From assembly GCA_020851395.1 (NCBI GenBank), contig JADZCW010000040.1:1-39992 (forward strand): a stretch of DNA of 39,992 bases, written 5' to 3'. The number at the start of each line of letters is the position of its first letter. Position 1 is the stretch's first letter. This stretch comes from Phycisphaeraceae bacterium. GTDB lineage: Bacteria; Planctomycetota; Phycisphaerae; Phycisphaerales; Phycisphaeraceae. The notes beneath the pieces were generated by a model that was not told the origin of the DNA, made no database searches, and worked only from the letters and a program-made list of their open reading frames with translations. Shown in pieces: positions 26,937 to 36,100 of this stretch. Made by a program: the position numbers and the translations under genes.

Positions 26937-26964
26937 ACTGTAGATAACGTGAACTTATTGTCAA
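26937..26964 (-). promoter_or_regulatory. Putative strong sigma70 promoter
   Basis: Minus strand TTGACA (26964-26959), 16-nt spacer, TACAGT (26942-26937). Confidence 0.65.
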
Positions 26965-27256
26965 GCGGGAGCGAGGGATCGCCAGGCCTCCCGCGGCGAA
27001 AAGCCATCGACGAAAAGATTAAAAGAACGGCCTCTAAGGCTGATTCAAGAGGTCGGCGGCGATGGGTGCTCATTCTGATCATCAAGCGCCAGGTTTGACT
27101 CCCCTATCCGCACTGACAACTTCATTAGTGGCATTTTTATAAGCACAAGGTAAACTCAGAACTTTAGTACCGTCACTGGTGCCAGCCCCCCTATCGGCGA
27201 ACTCGCCAGAGTCACCCACCGCCGAGCCATTCGGTCAGATCACACAAGGTGTGCAG

Positions 27257-28414
27257 ATGCAAGGTCGTGGCAGCCACGACAGCGCTGGTGCCCTACTTGA
27301 CCCCTCCGCCCCGACCGGGTCGGAGCCCGCTGCGACGTCGACGCGCGCGAGCCTGTCGACGGGGACCGTGCAGACGCCTGCCGGGCAGACACTGCGGCCA
27401 GGGGTGACGGTCCTGATCCCGGCCTACAACGAGTCGGCCAGCATCGCCGACACGATCAAGAGCCTCCAAGCACAGACCGTCAAGCCCACCGTCATCCTCG
27501 TCGTCGACGACTGCTCGAAGGACAACACGGGACAGATCGCCCGCGACCTGGGGGCGACGGTCATCCGGCCGGAGAAGAACACAGGCTTCAAGGCCGGGGC
27601 ACAGATCTTCGGGCTCAAGCAGATCGACACCGAGTTCGTGCTGGCCATCGACGCCGACACAACGCTGGCCCCCGACGCCCTCGAGCGCATCCTCGCCCCC
27701 ATGGCGGACCCGAAGAACGGGGCGGCGTGCGGCATGGTCCTGCCCCGCTACGTCAAGACCATCTGGGAGCGCGGCCGGTACGTCGAATACCTCTTCGCCT
27801 TCACCTTCGGCAAGGCGATCCAGAATCACTACCACCGGCCGATGATCGCCTCGGGCTGCTTCACGATCTACCGCACGGACCTGCTGCGCAAGATCGGCGC
27901 CTGGCAGCCGCGGACCGTTGCCGAAGACCTGGACCTGACCTGGACCTTCTTCGCCAACGGATACAACATCGCCTTCGTCGAGAAGGCCGTCTGCTACCCG
28001 ATCGAGCCGCACGACTTCCACTTCCTCCGCAAGCAGCTCAAACGCTGGTCGCACGGTTTCTTCCAGTGCATGCGGATTCACTGGCGGATGGTGCTCGATC
28101 AACCCTACCTCCGCTCGATGATCGCGGTGGGCATGTGGGACGCGTTGATCGCGTCGATTGTCTATCTGTTCCTGCTGCCGCTCTTGGCGGTGCTGCTGCA
28201 CCCGATCTACCTGCTGCTCTACTTCATCGACGCGCCGGTGGTGGCGGTGCCGGTGCTGATCGGGGCGGCTCGACGTGGGCAATTCTGGAAGGCGCTGATC
28301 AGCCTCCCGGGTTTTTTCGTGCTTCGACTGGTCAACTCGGTATTCATGCTCGAGGCGGCGTGGAGCGAACTGATCCTTCGCAAGCCGCTGGCCGTTTTTG
28401 AGAAGGGACATTAG
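27257..28414 (+). CDS. Processive GT2 glycosyltransferase (PgaC/HasA/NodC-like), membrane
   Basis: TVLIPAYNESASIADTIKSLQ; VDDCSKDNT; IDADTTL; VAEDLDLTW; QLKRW (QxxRW); C-terminal TM segments. ATG 27257 likely; ORF track opens at 27179. Confidence 0.9.
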   Translation: MQGRGSHDSAGALLDPSAPTGSEPAATSTRASLSTGTVQTPAGQTLRPGVTVLIPAYNESASIADTIKSLQAQTVKPTVILVVDDCSKDNTGQIARDLGATVIRPEKNTGFKAGAQIFGLKQIDTEFVLAIDADTTLAPDALERILAPMADPKNGAACGMVLPRYVKTIWERGRYVEYLFAFTFGKAIQNHYHRPMIASGCFTIYRTDLLRKIGAWQPRTVAEDLDLTWTFFANGYNIAFVEKAVCYPIEPHDFHFLRKQLKRWSHGFFQCMRIHWRMVLDQPYLRSMIAVGMWDALIASIVYLFLLPLLAVLLHPIYLLLYFIDAPVVAVPVLIGAARRGQFWKALISLPGFFVLRLVNSVFMLEAAWSELILRKPLAVFEKGH

Positions 28415-28416
28415 TC

Positions 28417-28863
28417 ATGGCAGCGGGTCTTCCCAGCACGGGCATCGGCGGCATCTTCTACCTTCTGTTGGTCCTCTGGATGCCGCTGCGCGAGCTGCAT
28501 CTGACGTTCCAGGGGCGTAGCAGCCTCGCCCGCTGGCGGGGAATCGCGATGCACTGGTTCGTCGTCGGGTGCATGATCGGGATGATCTTCGGCCAGGGCT
28601 ACCTCATGGACGCCATGTGCGAGTGGCTGCTGAAGATCTCTCCGCTGGACTCGTCGTGGCAGCTGGCGAGCATGCTGCTGGACGACGCATCGTCGCCGGC
28701 GTTCGCGCTGACGCCGTTCGTGCTGCTGGTACTGGTGCTCGGGGCGGTGCACGTGGCCCGGGCGATGGCGCATCGGCAGCCCGCGACTCCCCTGCCGGCC
28801 TCGACGACGGCTCAGCAGGTCGCAACCCCCACCCTGGCGGCCGGCGAAGCCGCGACGGTGTGA
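28417..28863 (+). CDS. Small integral membrane protein, likely partner of the upstream GT2
   Basis: 148 aa with hydrophobic segments; starts 2 nt after the GT2 stop. Confidence 0.7.
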   Translation: MAAGLPSTGIGGIFYLLLVLWMPLRELHLTFQGRSSLARWRGIAMHWFVVGCMIGMIFGQGYLMDAMCEWLLKISPLDSSWQLASMLLDDASSPAFALTPFVLLVLVLGAVHVARAMAHRQPATPLPASTTAQQVATPTLAAGEAATV

Positions 28864-29010
28864 AGCGACGGATTCCGTGGGCTCAACGACCAGCGGGAAT
28901 TCTCACCTGCCCCTGCCAGCCGTGAGGCACCTGGCTGTTTCAACCGCTTGACACCCCGTGCCCAGCCGGGACAATAAATCCCGTCGGCCGGCCCCCCTGC
29001 CGACCGCCGT

Positions 29011-29083
29011 GCGGGTGTAACTCAGTTGGTAGAGTGTCAGCTTCCCAAGCTGAATGTCGCCGGTTCGAATCCGGTCACCCGCT
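29011..29083 (+). tRNA. tRNA-Gly (CCC)
   Basis: GCGGGTGTAACTCAGTTGGTAGAGTGTCAGCTTCCCAAGCTGAATGTCGCCGGTTCGAATCCGGTCACCCGCT; anticodon loop TTCCCAA. Confidence 0.96.
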
Positions 29084-29216
29084 TTGAGCCCCCCTTCCGC
29101 GACGCAACATTTCCCCTGACCTGCATCCCCCGTTGACCGGCTGACCCGGCGGGATGTAATTTCCCGCCCCCGGCCTAACGCTGGGGCCCGAGCTTGACGA
29201 TAAAAACGTCCGATCA

Positions 29217-29245
29217 CCGTCTGCCAGGCGACGGATTTTTTTCGT
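29217..29245 (+). terminator. Putative intrinsic terminator
   Basis: CCGTC-tgccaggc-GACGG then ATTTTTTTC. Confidence 0.65.
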
Positions 29246-29371
29246 TTTTCGCCGAACCGCCCTGGCACCCCCTCCGTAGAAAGGGGTGAAGCGGGCGGGA
29301 ACGCGACCCCTGCCCAGCAGATCAGACTTGTGACTTCTCCTTTCCTCCTTGTGCGTGCGTGACGCAGACGT

Positions 29372-29413
29372 GAAACGACCCCTTCGCTCCGAGCGACGGG
29401 GCCGTTTCATTTT
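29372..29413 (+). terminator. Putative intrinsic terminator
   Basis: GAAACGACCCC...GGGGCCGTTTC followed by ATTTT. Confidence 0.7.
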
Positions 29414-29698
29414 GGGGCATAACGACGCGCCAGAGCTTGGTACATCCCCCAAGACGGGTTATCGGAGCCTCTGCCCCAGGCCAAGGGGTCGGCAGGCGAC
29501 GTAAACCCTTTGCTAATCCGCGCCCCGGGGGCCTGGGGCGTTAAGTGGTCGGGATGTTAGGACGATGTCTTCCTTGCGGTCTGTAACGGATTTACCGACC
29601 GGGCAAACCGTCGGCGCAGGGTGGCACTGTGCCACCACCGAGCCGACAGGACACCACGCCGGGGCAGAGTCAGGAGTGTCTGGACGTTGTCAGCTGTC

Positions 29699-30577
29699 AT
29701 GCCCCTTACCGTTGATCCCGTGACCCCGGCCGCCGGCGCTCATGCCGCGCCGCCCGGGCGAGAGGTTGTTCTCCGCCCCGGCCGACGGAGCTGGCTCGGG
29801 GAGCTGCGCGAGCTGTGGGACTACCGCGACCTGGTCTTGCTGCTGGGCCTGCGCGACGTGCAGGTCCGCTACAAGCAGACCGCCTTGGGCGCGGCCTGGG
29901 CGATCCTCCAGCCGCTGATGACGATGGTGGTGCTCAACCTCTTCTTCGGGCGGCTGCTGGGGGTGGCGCAGCACGTGCACGGGATCCCCTACCCGATCTT
30001 CGTCATCGCGGGGCTCCTGCCGTGGACGCTGTTCTCCACGGCGGTGACGGCGGCGAGCAACAGCCTGGTGACACACGCGGGGATCATTCAGAAGGCGTAC
30101 TTCCCCCGGCTGGCGGTGCCCATCGCGGCCGTCGGGGCGCCGCTGGTGGACTGCGCTGTGGGTCTGCTGGTGCTGGCGGGGATGATGGCATGGTTCGGCG
30201 TGGCGGTGAGCTGGAAGCTGATGCTCTTGCCGCTGCTGCTGGCCTCGACGCTCACGGCGGTGCTGGGGATCGGGATCCTGCTGGCGAGCATCACGGTCTG
30301 GTACCGCGACTTCAGGCACGTGATCGGGTTCATGCTGCAGGTCGGGTTTTTCCTGACGCCGGTGATCTATCCGGTGAAAATCGTGCGGGAAGAATTCCAG
30401 GCTCTGCTGTCGCTCAACCCGATCGGCGGGGTGATCGAGGCGTTCCGGGCGGTGATCCTGGACACGCCGATCCCGTGGATGCACTGGTCGATCTCCGCGA
30501 CGACGGGCTGCCTGGCCCTGGTCGTGGGGCTGATGCACTTTGTGCGAATGGAGCGCCGCTTCGCGGACGTGGTCTGA
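29699..30577 (+). CDS. ABC-2 type polysaccharide export permease (Wzm-like)
   Basis: LRDVQVRYKQTALGAAWAILQPLMTMVVLNLFFGRLLG; YPIFVIAGLLPWTLFSTAV; LNPIGGVIEAFRAVI. Confidence 0.95.
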   Translation: MPLTVDPVTPAAGAHAAPPGREVVLRPGRRSWLGELRELWDYRDLVLLLGLRDVQVRYKQTALGAAWAILQPLMTMVVLNLFFGRLLGVAQHVHGIPYPIFVIAGLLPWTLFSTAVTAASNSLVTHAGIIQKAYFPRLAVPIAAVGAPLVDCAVGLLVLAGMMAWFGVAVSWKLMLLPLLLASTLTAVLGIGILLASITVWYRDFRHVIGFMLQVGFFLTPVIYPVKIVREEFQALLSLNPIGGVIEAFRAVILDTPIPWMHWSISATTGCLALVVGLMHFVRMERRFADVV

Positions 30578-30616
30578 CCCCCCGAAAATGGACGCCGGTG
30601 CGGATGGCGTCATGGG

Positions 30617-31915
30617 TTGATGAAGGAACGCAGGATGAGTCAGTACGTGATCGAGATCGACAACCTGAGCAAGCGCTACCTGCTCGGTCGCCTGCGCGAC
30701 CCGCAGGTGAACATGGGCGAGGCGCTGGTGAGCGCGGGGCGTCGTGCGCTGGGTCGGTTGCGCCGTCTCGGCAGGGCGTCGCCTGATCGTCTGGACGAAT
30801 CCTTCTGGGCGCTCCACGACGTGAGCTTCGCCGTCGAGCGCGGGCAGGTGCTGGGGGTGATCGGCCGCAACGGCGCGGGCAAGAGCACCTTGCTCAAGAT
30901 CCTCTCCCGCATCACCGAGCCGACGCGGGGCAAGGTGACCCTGCGCGGGCGCGTCGGGAGCCTGCTGGAGGTCGGGACGGGGTTCCATCCGGAGCTGAGC
31001 GGGCGGGAGAACATCTTCCTCAACGGGGCGATCCTGGGGATGCGCCGGCGGGAGATCGCGGCGAAGTTCGACCAGATCGTGGACTTCGCGGAGGTGGGCC
31101 GGTTCCTGGACACACCGGTCAAACGATATTCGAGCGGGATGTACGTGCGGCTGGCCTTCGCGGTAGCGGCGCACCTCGAGCCCGAGGTGTTGATCGTCGA
31201 CGAGGTGCTGGCGGTGGGCGATGCGGGTTTTCAGAAAAAGTGCCTGGGGAAGATGAGCGAAGTAGCGGGCGAGGGACGGACCGTGCTCTTGGTCAGCCAC
31301 CAGATGGCTGCGATCCAGAGTCTCTGCCACCGGGTGGTGATGCTCGACGGCGGGCGGGTGACCTACGCGGGCGATACGGCCGAGGGCGTGGGGCGTTACC
31401 TGCGGAGCCTGCGTCCGCAGAACGGATCGCAGAACCTGCTCAGTCACACGGTCCGCCAGGGGGATGGGCGGATCACCATCCGGTCGATGCAGCTCCGCGA
31501 CACCGAGGGGCACACGATCGACCATGCGATCTGCGGGCAAAAGCTGGTGCTGGCGATCGGGTATCGCGTGCGGGGTGGGTCGGCGGTGAGCCGGGTCGTT
31601 CCAAGCTTCGCGATCCGGGACAGCCGGGGGGTGTCGTTGATCCTGCACCGCAGCAACTTCACCGGGCAGCGGTTTGACGACCTGACCGGTGAGGGGGAGT
31701 TCACTTGCGTGATCCCGCGACTGCCGCTGACGGCGGGTCAGTACGAGGTGGGGCTGAACATCGAGGTGGACGGGCGTGTGAGCGACAACCTCGTGGCGGG
31801 GGGATTGAGCGTCGAGGACGGCGACTTTTTCGGCACCGGCTGCGGGGGCCACCCCGGCCACAGCCCCGTGCTGGTTGAAGGAGATTGGGCATGCCAACCG
31901 CTCAGGGCCGCCTGA
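30617..31915 (+). CDS. ABC transporter ATP-binding protein (Wzt-like) with C-terminal Wzt_C-type domain
   Basis: VIGRNGAGKSTLLKILSRITEPT; RYSSGMYVRLAFAVAAHLEPEVLIVDEVLAVGD; ~150-aa C-terminal beta-rich extension. ATG 30635 is an alternative start. Confidence 0.95.
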   Translation: MMKERRMSQYVIEIDNLSKRYLLGRLRDPQVNMGEALVSAGRRALGRLRRLGRASPDRLDESFWALHDVSFAVERGQVLGVIGRNGAGKSTLLKILSRITEPTRGKVTLRGRVGSLLEVGTGFHPELSGRENIFLNGAILGMRRREIAAKFDQIVDFAEVGRFLDTPVKRYSSGMYVRLAFAVAAHLEPEVLIVDEVLAVGDAGFQKKCLGKMSEVAGEGRTVLLVSHQMAAIQSLCHRVVMLDGGRVTYAGDTAEGVGRYLRSLRPQNGSQNLLSHTVRQGDGRITIRSMQLRDTEGHTIDHAICGQKLVLAIGYRVRGGSAVSRVVPSFAIRDSRGVSLILHRSNFTGQRFDDLTGEGEFTCVIPRLPLTAGQYEVGLNIEVDGRVSDNLVAGGLSVEDGDFFGTGCGGHPGHSPVLVEGDWACQPLRAA

Positions 31916-32760
31916 GTCTGGGTCGTCTGCTGCCGCCACGCGAATGGTGGGCGGAGTGGGTCCTCGGCCGCGTGCTTCGCCGGTACGTGCCGGTGCGGCA
32001 CCCGTGCGGGTTCGAGCTGTTGTTCGAGGCCCGCGAGCGGCCGGCACACACGCTGAGGCACGGGTTCGATGACCGTGGGCTGATCCGGTGCTTGCAGTCG
32101 CGGCTGCGGGCGGGTCAGACGGTCGTCGACATCGGCGGCTGCCGGGGCGCGGTGACCATCGCGGCGAGTCGGGCGGTCGGGCCGACGGGACGCGTGATCT
32201 GCTTTGAGCCGGACCCGGACAATCACGCACGGCTGCTGCTGAATCTTCGCCGCAACGGCTCGCCGGCGAACGTGACGGTGGTCCATGCGGCGGTGTTCGA
32301 CCGCGAGGGCCAGCTTGAGCTGCAGCAGTTCGGGCACGAGGCCCGCGGCTGGAGCACGCTCGGGCGGTTCGAGCTCGACGGGCGACGTCCGGTGGCCAGC
32401 GTGCCGGTGCGGACGGTAACGCTCGACGGGTACTGCCGGGCGAACGGCATCGACCGCATCGACGTGCTCAAGATCGACGCCGAGGGGGCTGAGCCGCAGG
32501 TGCTCGCCGGGGCGCGGGGGCTGATCGGACGCGGGGCGGTGGGTGAGATCTACTTTGAAATCTCCCAGAAGCCGCTCGAGGGGCTCGGGCACACGATCGA
32601 CGACGTGCTCAACCCGCTCTTGGCGCTGGGGTGCCAGTTCGAGCTGGTGCGGGTCGATGGATCGACGCAGGCCGTTGACCCCAAGGCGATCCACCAATCG
32701 TTCTGGGGGGACTACCGGGCGGTGCTGCCCGTGGCGGGCAAGACGCGGGCGGCGGCATGA
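31891..32760 (+). CDS. FkbM family methyltransferase
   Basis: GQTVVDIGGCRGAVTIAASRAVGPTGRVICFEPDPDN; DRIDVLKIDAEGAEPQVLAGA. Confidence 0.93.
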   Translation: MPTAQGRLSLGRLLPPREWWAEWVLGRVLRRYVPVRHPCGFELLFEARERPAHTLRHGFDDRGLIRCLQSRLRAGQTVVDIGGCRGAVTIAASRAVGPTGRVICFEPDPDNHARLLLNLRRNGSPANVTVVHAAVFDREGQLELQQFGHEARGWSTLGRFELDGRRPVASVPVRTVTLDGYCRANGIDRIDVLKIDAEGAEPQVLAGARGLIGRGAVGEIYFEISQKPLEGLGHTIDDVLNPLLALGCQFELVRVDGSTQAVDPKAIHQSFWGDYRAVLPVAGKTRAAA

Positions 32761-33437
32761 GGACCGCGTGGCAAGCGAGGAGCATGAAGATGACCCAGGG
32801 GCTGCTGCGACTGGTCCGACGAGCGGAGGACGCCCTGCAACGCAGGGAAGACCAGGTGTTGCGTCGGCGCGGGCTGGCGGCGGCGAAGCGGCTGTACGCA
32901 GAGCGTTCGCCGCTGCGGCTGGACCTCGGCTGCGGCGGGCAGGCGCGGGCGGGCTTCGTCGGGGTGGACCTGTGCCCGTCGGCGGACCTGCACTGGAACC
33001 TGTGCTGGGGGCTGCCGTTCCCGGACGAGAGCGTCGCCGAGATCCGGTCGGACCACTGCCTGGAGCATCTGCCGCTGACGGCGGTGATGACCGTGTTGCG
33101 CGAGGCACATCGCGTGCTGCGGGACGGCGGGCGGCTGAGCTTCACGATCCCGCACGTGGACCCCTACCTCGACGCGTATCGCCGGGGGGATGAAGCGTTC
33201 TTGCACGAGAAGATTTTCGATGTGCCGGCGGGAACGGACGAGCTGTACGAGACGCCGTTCGACCGGATCGCGTGGCTGCTGCACCGTGACGGGGAGCACC
33301 GGTCGCTGTTCGACGCGGCGTCGATCGTGGCCAAGGTGCGGCGGGCGGGCTTCACGGAGGCCTGGACGCGGGAGTACGACGCGGCACAGGACATTCATCC
33401 GCGTTTCTCATCGTGTTACGTGGAGGCTGCCAAGTGA
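32757..33437 (+). CDS. Class I SAM-dependent methyltransferase
   Basis: LRLDLGCGGQARAGFVGVDLC; LPFPDESVAEIRSDHCLEHLP; VLREAHRVLRDGGRLSFTIPH. Confidence 0.9.
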   Translation: MRTAWQARSMKMTQGLLRLVRRAEDALQRREDQVLRRRGLAAAKRLYAERSPLRLDLGCGGQARAGFVGVDLCPSADLHWNLCWGLPFPDESVAEIRSDHCLEHLPLTAVMTVLREAHRVLRDGGRLSFTIPHVDPYLDAYRRGDEAFLHEKIFDVPAGTDELYETPFDRIAWLLHRDGEHRSLFDAASIVAKVRRAGFTEAWTREYDAAQDIHPRFSSCYVEAAK

Positions 33438-34633
33438 TCCTGCTCGGTGACATCTGCCCGGGGGCATGGCCGTCGCGCATGGACTTCGGCGACGCCTGGG
33501 TGCTGTGCAACCTTGAGGGGCCCGTCTGGGATCGTGCGACGCCGCCGACGCCCGCGGCCAAGGCCGGGCCGACGCTCTATTCGGGCACGCTGCCGATGAC
33601 CAGCGGGCCCGTGGCTGCGAGCCTGGCCAACAACCACCTGATGGACCTCGGGGCCGAGGGGCTCACGAGCACGATGGTGCAACTGGCGCTGCGGCGCTGG
33701 GTGGGCGTCGGAGCGGGCGGAAGCCTCGAAGAGGCCCGCCGGCCGATCATGATCGACGACCACGGCACGCGCGTGGCGGTGATCGCCTGCGCCGAGGCTC
33801 AGTTCGGCGTGGCGACGGCGCAGCGGGCGGGCGTGGCGGAGCTGGGTCCGTGGGTGCATGGGGCCATTGCCCGGGCCCGCGAGCAGGCGGACGCGGTGGT
33901 GGTGAGCGTTCACGCAGCGCTCGAGGCGGCGCCCTGGCCGGCGCCGTGGCAGCGGGAGCTGTATCGCTCGTGGATCGACGCCGGGGCGGCGGTGGTGCAC
34001 GGGCACCACGCCCACGTGCCGCAGGGGTATGAGCATTACCGTGACGGGCTGATCTTCTACGGGCTGGGTAATGCGCTGGTCGATCCAGCGGCTTGGAAGG
34101 ATCGGCCGCACGGGCTGTGGTCGGTCGGGGCGGACGTCCGATGGAGCCACAACCGGCCCAAGGCGGAGCTGCTGGCGTTCCGCTGCGTGGAGCGCGATGG
34201 GTGCCTGATGTTGGAGCCCCGCGGCCTGGCGGAAGCCGAGGTAACGGAATACTGGCGCGACGCGATGGCGCCGCTCAAGGACCAGACGCTGCTGCACGGA
34301 TTGTGGCAAGAATCGGCGATCCGGGGGTATGAGCATCATTACCGGCAGTACCTGCGACTGGGCGGGGTCGGTGGTCGGGCAAGCGTACGGCCGTCGTGGT
34401 GGTCGAGCCTGCGGCGGATCGGCAAGGCCGAGACGGCGCAGCCTCCGCGGAACTGGGACCTCCTGCTCTGGCACGTGCTGCTGGCCTGCCCGAGCCATCA
34501 GCACGCGATCGCCGAGGCGCTCGGCGTGCTGGGGGGCGAACGGTCGGACTATCGAACAAAACAGACGCGCGAGCTGGCGGATCGGCACATGCCCTGGTCA
34601 GTCACCCCGCCCAGCGGAAGGGAGGCGGCATGA
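33434..34633 (+). CDS. CapA-like (PGA biosynthesis-type) protein
   Basis: GTG start at 33434; GDICPGAWPSRMDFGDAWVLCNLEGPV; SLANNHLMDLGAEGL; VVHGHHAHVPQGYEHYRDGLIFYGLGNALV. Confidence 0.88.
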   Translation: MILLGDICPGAWPSRMDFGDAWVLCNLEGPVWDRATPPTPAAKAGPTLYSGTLPMTSGPVAASLANNHLMDLGAEGLTSTMVQLALRRWVGVGAGGSLEEARRPIMIDDHGTRVAVIACAEAQFGVATAQRAGVAELGPWVHGAIARAREQADAVVVSVHAALEAAPWPAPWQRELYRSWIDAGAAVVHGHHAHVPQGYEHYRDGLIFYGLGNALVDPAAWKDRPHGLWSVGADVRWSHNRPKAELLAFRCVERDGCLMLEPRGLAEAEVTEYWRDAMAPLKDQTLLHGLWQESAIRGYEHHYRQYLRLGGVGGRASVRPSWWSSLRRIGKAETAQPPRNWDLLLWHVLLACPSHQHAIAEALGVLGGERSDYRTKQTRELADRHMPWSVTPPSGREAA

Positions 34634-36066
34634 GCCCGGCCGCTCCCCACACACAACCTCTGGCGGTCACCGACTGGCTGGCGTCGGAGCCGGTGTTCTA
34701 TCACGAGAAGACCGGAGCGGTCGGCCGGCGCATCCAGGACGTCTTCGACCCGGCGGACTTCGAGTTCGACGGGCAGGGGCTTCGCCATTACCTGGCGTTC
34801 GGCTACAGCGTGCTGGGACGGACGCCCGTGCGGCACGTGCGGATGCTGCCGCCCTGCTGCCGGCTGATCCGCGACGGGGGGGCGCTGCGGGTTGAGCGAG
34901 ACGCGGACCCCGCGCTGGCCTGGCTTGGACGGACGACGCAGGAACATGACGTGCTCGACCTGCTCAGCGAGCGCGTGCGTCAGTGGGAGGCGCAGTCCGG
35001 CGGGGAGATCGTCATCCCCACCAGCGGCGGTTTTGATTCCCGGCTGCTGACGCTGATGATCCGCGACCGGCAACGCGTGCGGTCGTTCACCTATGGCCTG
35101 AGCGATCAGCCGTCGCAGTCCACCGAGGTGGTCCACGCCCAGGCCCTGGCACGCACGCTCGGCACGCGATGGCGGATGATCGAGTTGGGCGACTATCACC
35201 GCGAGTTTGACGCCTGGGACCAGCTCTTCGGCCCGAGCACGCACGCGCACGGGATGTATCAGATCGAGTTCTACCGCAAGGTGCTCGCCGAGGTGGCGTA
35301 TGGATCGCCCATGCTCAGCGGGATCGTCGGGGACCTCTGGGCGGGCAGCGCCCCCCTGCCGGCGATCGAAACCCCCGACGACCTTACCCGGCTGGGCTAC
35401 GCGCACGGCATGAACGCCGACGCCTCGCAGTGCCTGCTTCCCCCCGCCCCCGGCCCCACCCCCGGACTTGATGACGAGGCGCGGGCGTATCTGGCGGAGC
35501 GACGCGAGCTGCTGAACGACCCAGCCATGCGCATCGTCGAGCTCGTGCGGTTCAAGATGGTGCTGCTACGCTACCTGCTGGTGGTCCCGGGGACCCTGGG
35601 GCTGCGGCCCTGGTCGCCGTTCCTGGACGTGGAGGTGGCGATGTCGATGGTGCGGCTGCCCGAAGAGCGGCGGCGGAATCGGCAGTGGCAGCGGGACTTT
35701 TTCGCGCGTCAGGGCGTGGACTTCGAGTCGATGGGGCTGGCGTCTAGCCGATCGAACACGCTGAACCTGCGGGCGATGGAACGCGTGGCCCCGCCGGCGC
35801 TCGATGAACGGCTGCTGGGACAGATCGTGCGGCGGGATTACGTGCGGCGGATCAACCGGCACGTCGCGGGACGGACCCTCACCGGGGCGGCCACGCAAGG
35901 GCTGCTGAGTCTCGCGGCCGAGCGCTGGACGCCGCGGCTGGCGCGGGGGGCGCGGGAACGCCGGCTCGAAGCATATTTTGCGTACCTGACCCTCAAACCC
36001 TTGGACAACCTCCTGCGCGCCCGGGAGGCGGCGAGCGGCAGTCGCTCCGCCGCCAGGGCGGCCTGA
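34630..36066 (+). CDS. Asparagine synthase-like protein (degenerate glutaminase region plus ATP-PPase domain)
   Basis: EIVIPTSGGFDSRLLTLMI (PP-loop SGGxDS); LSGIVGDLWAG; RPWSPFLDVEVAM; no N-terminal catalytic Cys2. ORF track opens at 34396; ATG 34630. Confidence 0.87.
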   Translation: MSPAAPHTQPLAVTDWLASEPVFYHEKTGAVGRRIQDVFDPADFEFDGQGLRHYLAFGYSVLGRTPVRHVRMLPPCCRLIRDGGALRVERDADPALAWLGRTTQEHDVLDLLSERVRQWEAQSGGEIVIPTSGGFDSRLLTLMIRDRQRVRSFTYGLSDQPSQSTEVVHAQALARTLGTRWRMIELGDYHREFDAWDQLFGPSTHAHGMYQIEFYRKVLAEVAYGSPMLSGIVGDLWAGSAPLPAIETPDDLTRLGYAHGMNADASQCLLPPAPGPTPGLDDEARAYLAERRELLNDPAMRIVELVRFKMVLLRYLLVVPGTLGLRPWSPFLDVEVAMSMVRLPEERRRNRQWQRDFFARQGVDFESMGLASSRSNTLNLRAMERVAPPALDERLLGQIVRRDYVRRINRHVAGRTLTGAATQGLLSLAAERWTPRLARGARERRLEAYFAYLTLKPLDNLLRAREAASGSRSAARAA

Positions 36067-36100
36067 ACCAACAACCACCGACCACAATCGGACCGTGAGC

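Noticed and set aside
29590-29660. Possible c-di-GMP-I (GEMM) riboswitch from GGGCAAACC
   Set aside because: The conserved ACGCAAAGCC segment and second helix are missing.
29690-32230. 846-aa minus-strand ORF
   Set aside because: Antisense to Wzm/Wzt/FkbM genes; Pro/Arg/His-rich with no domain signature.
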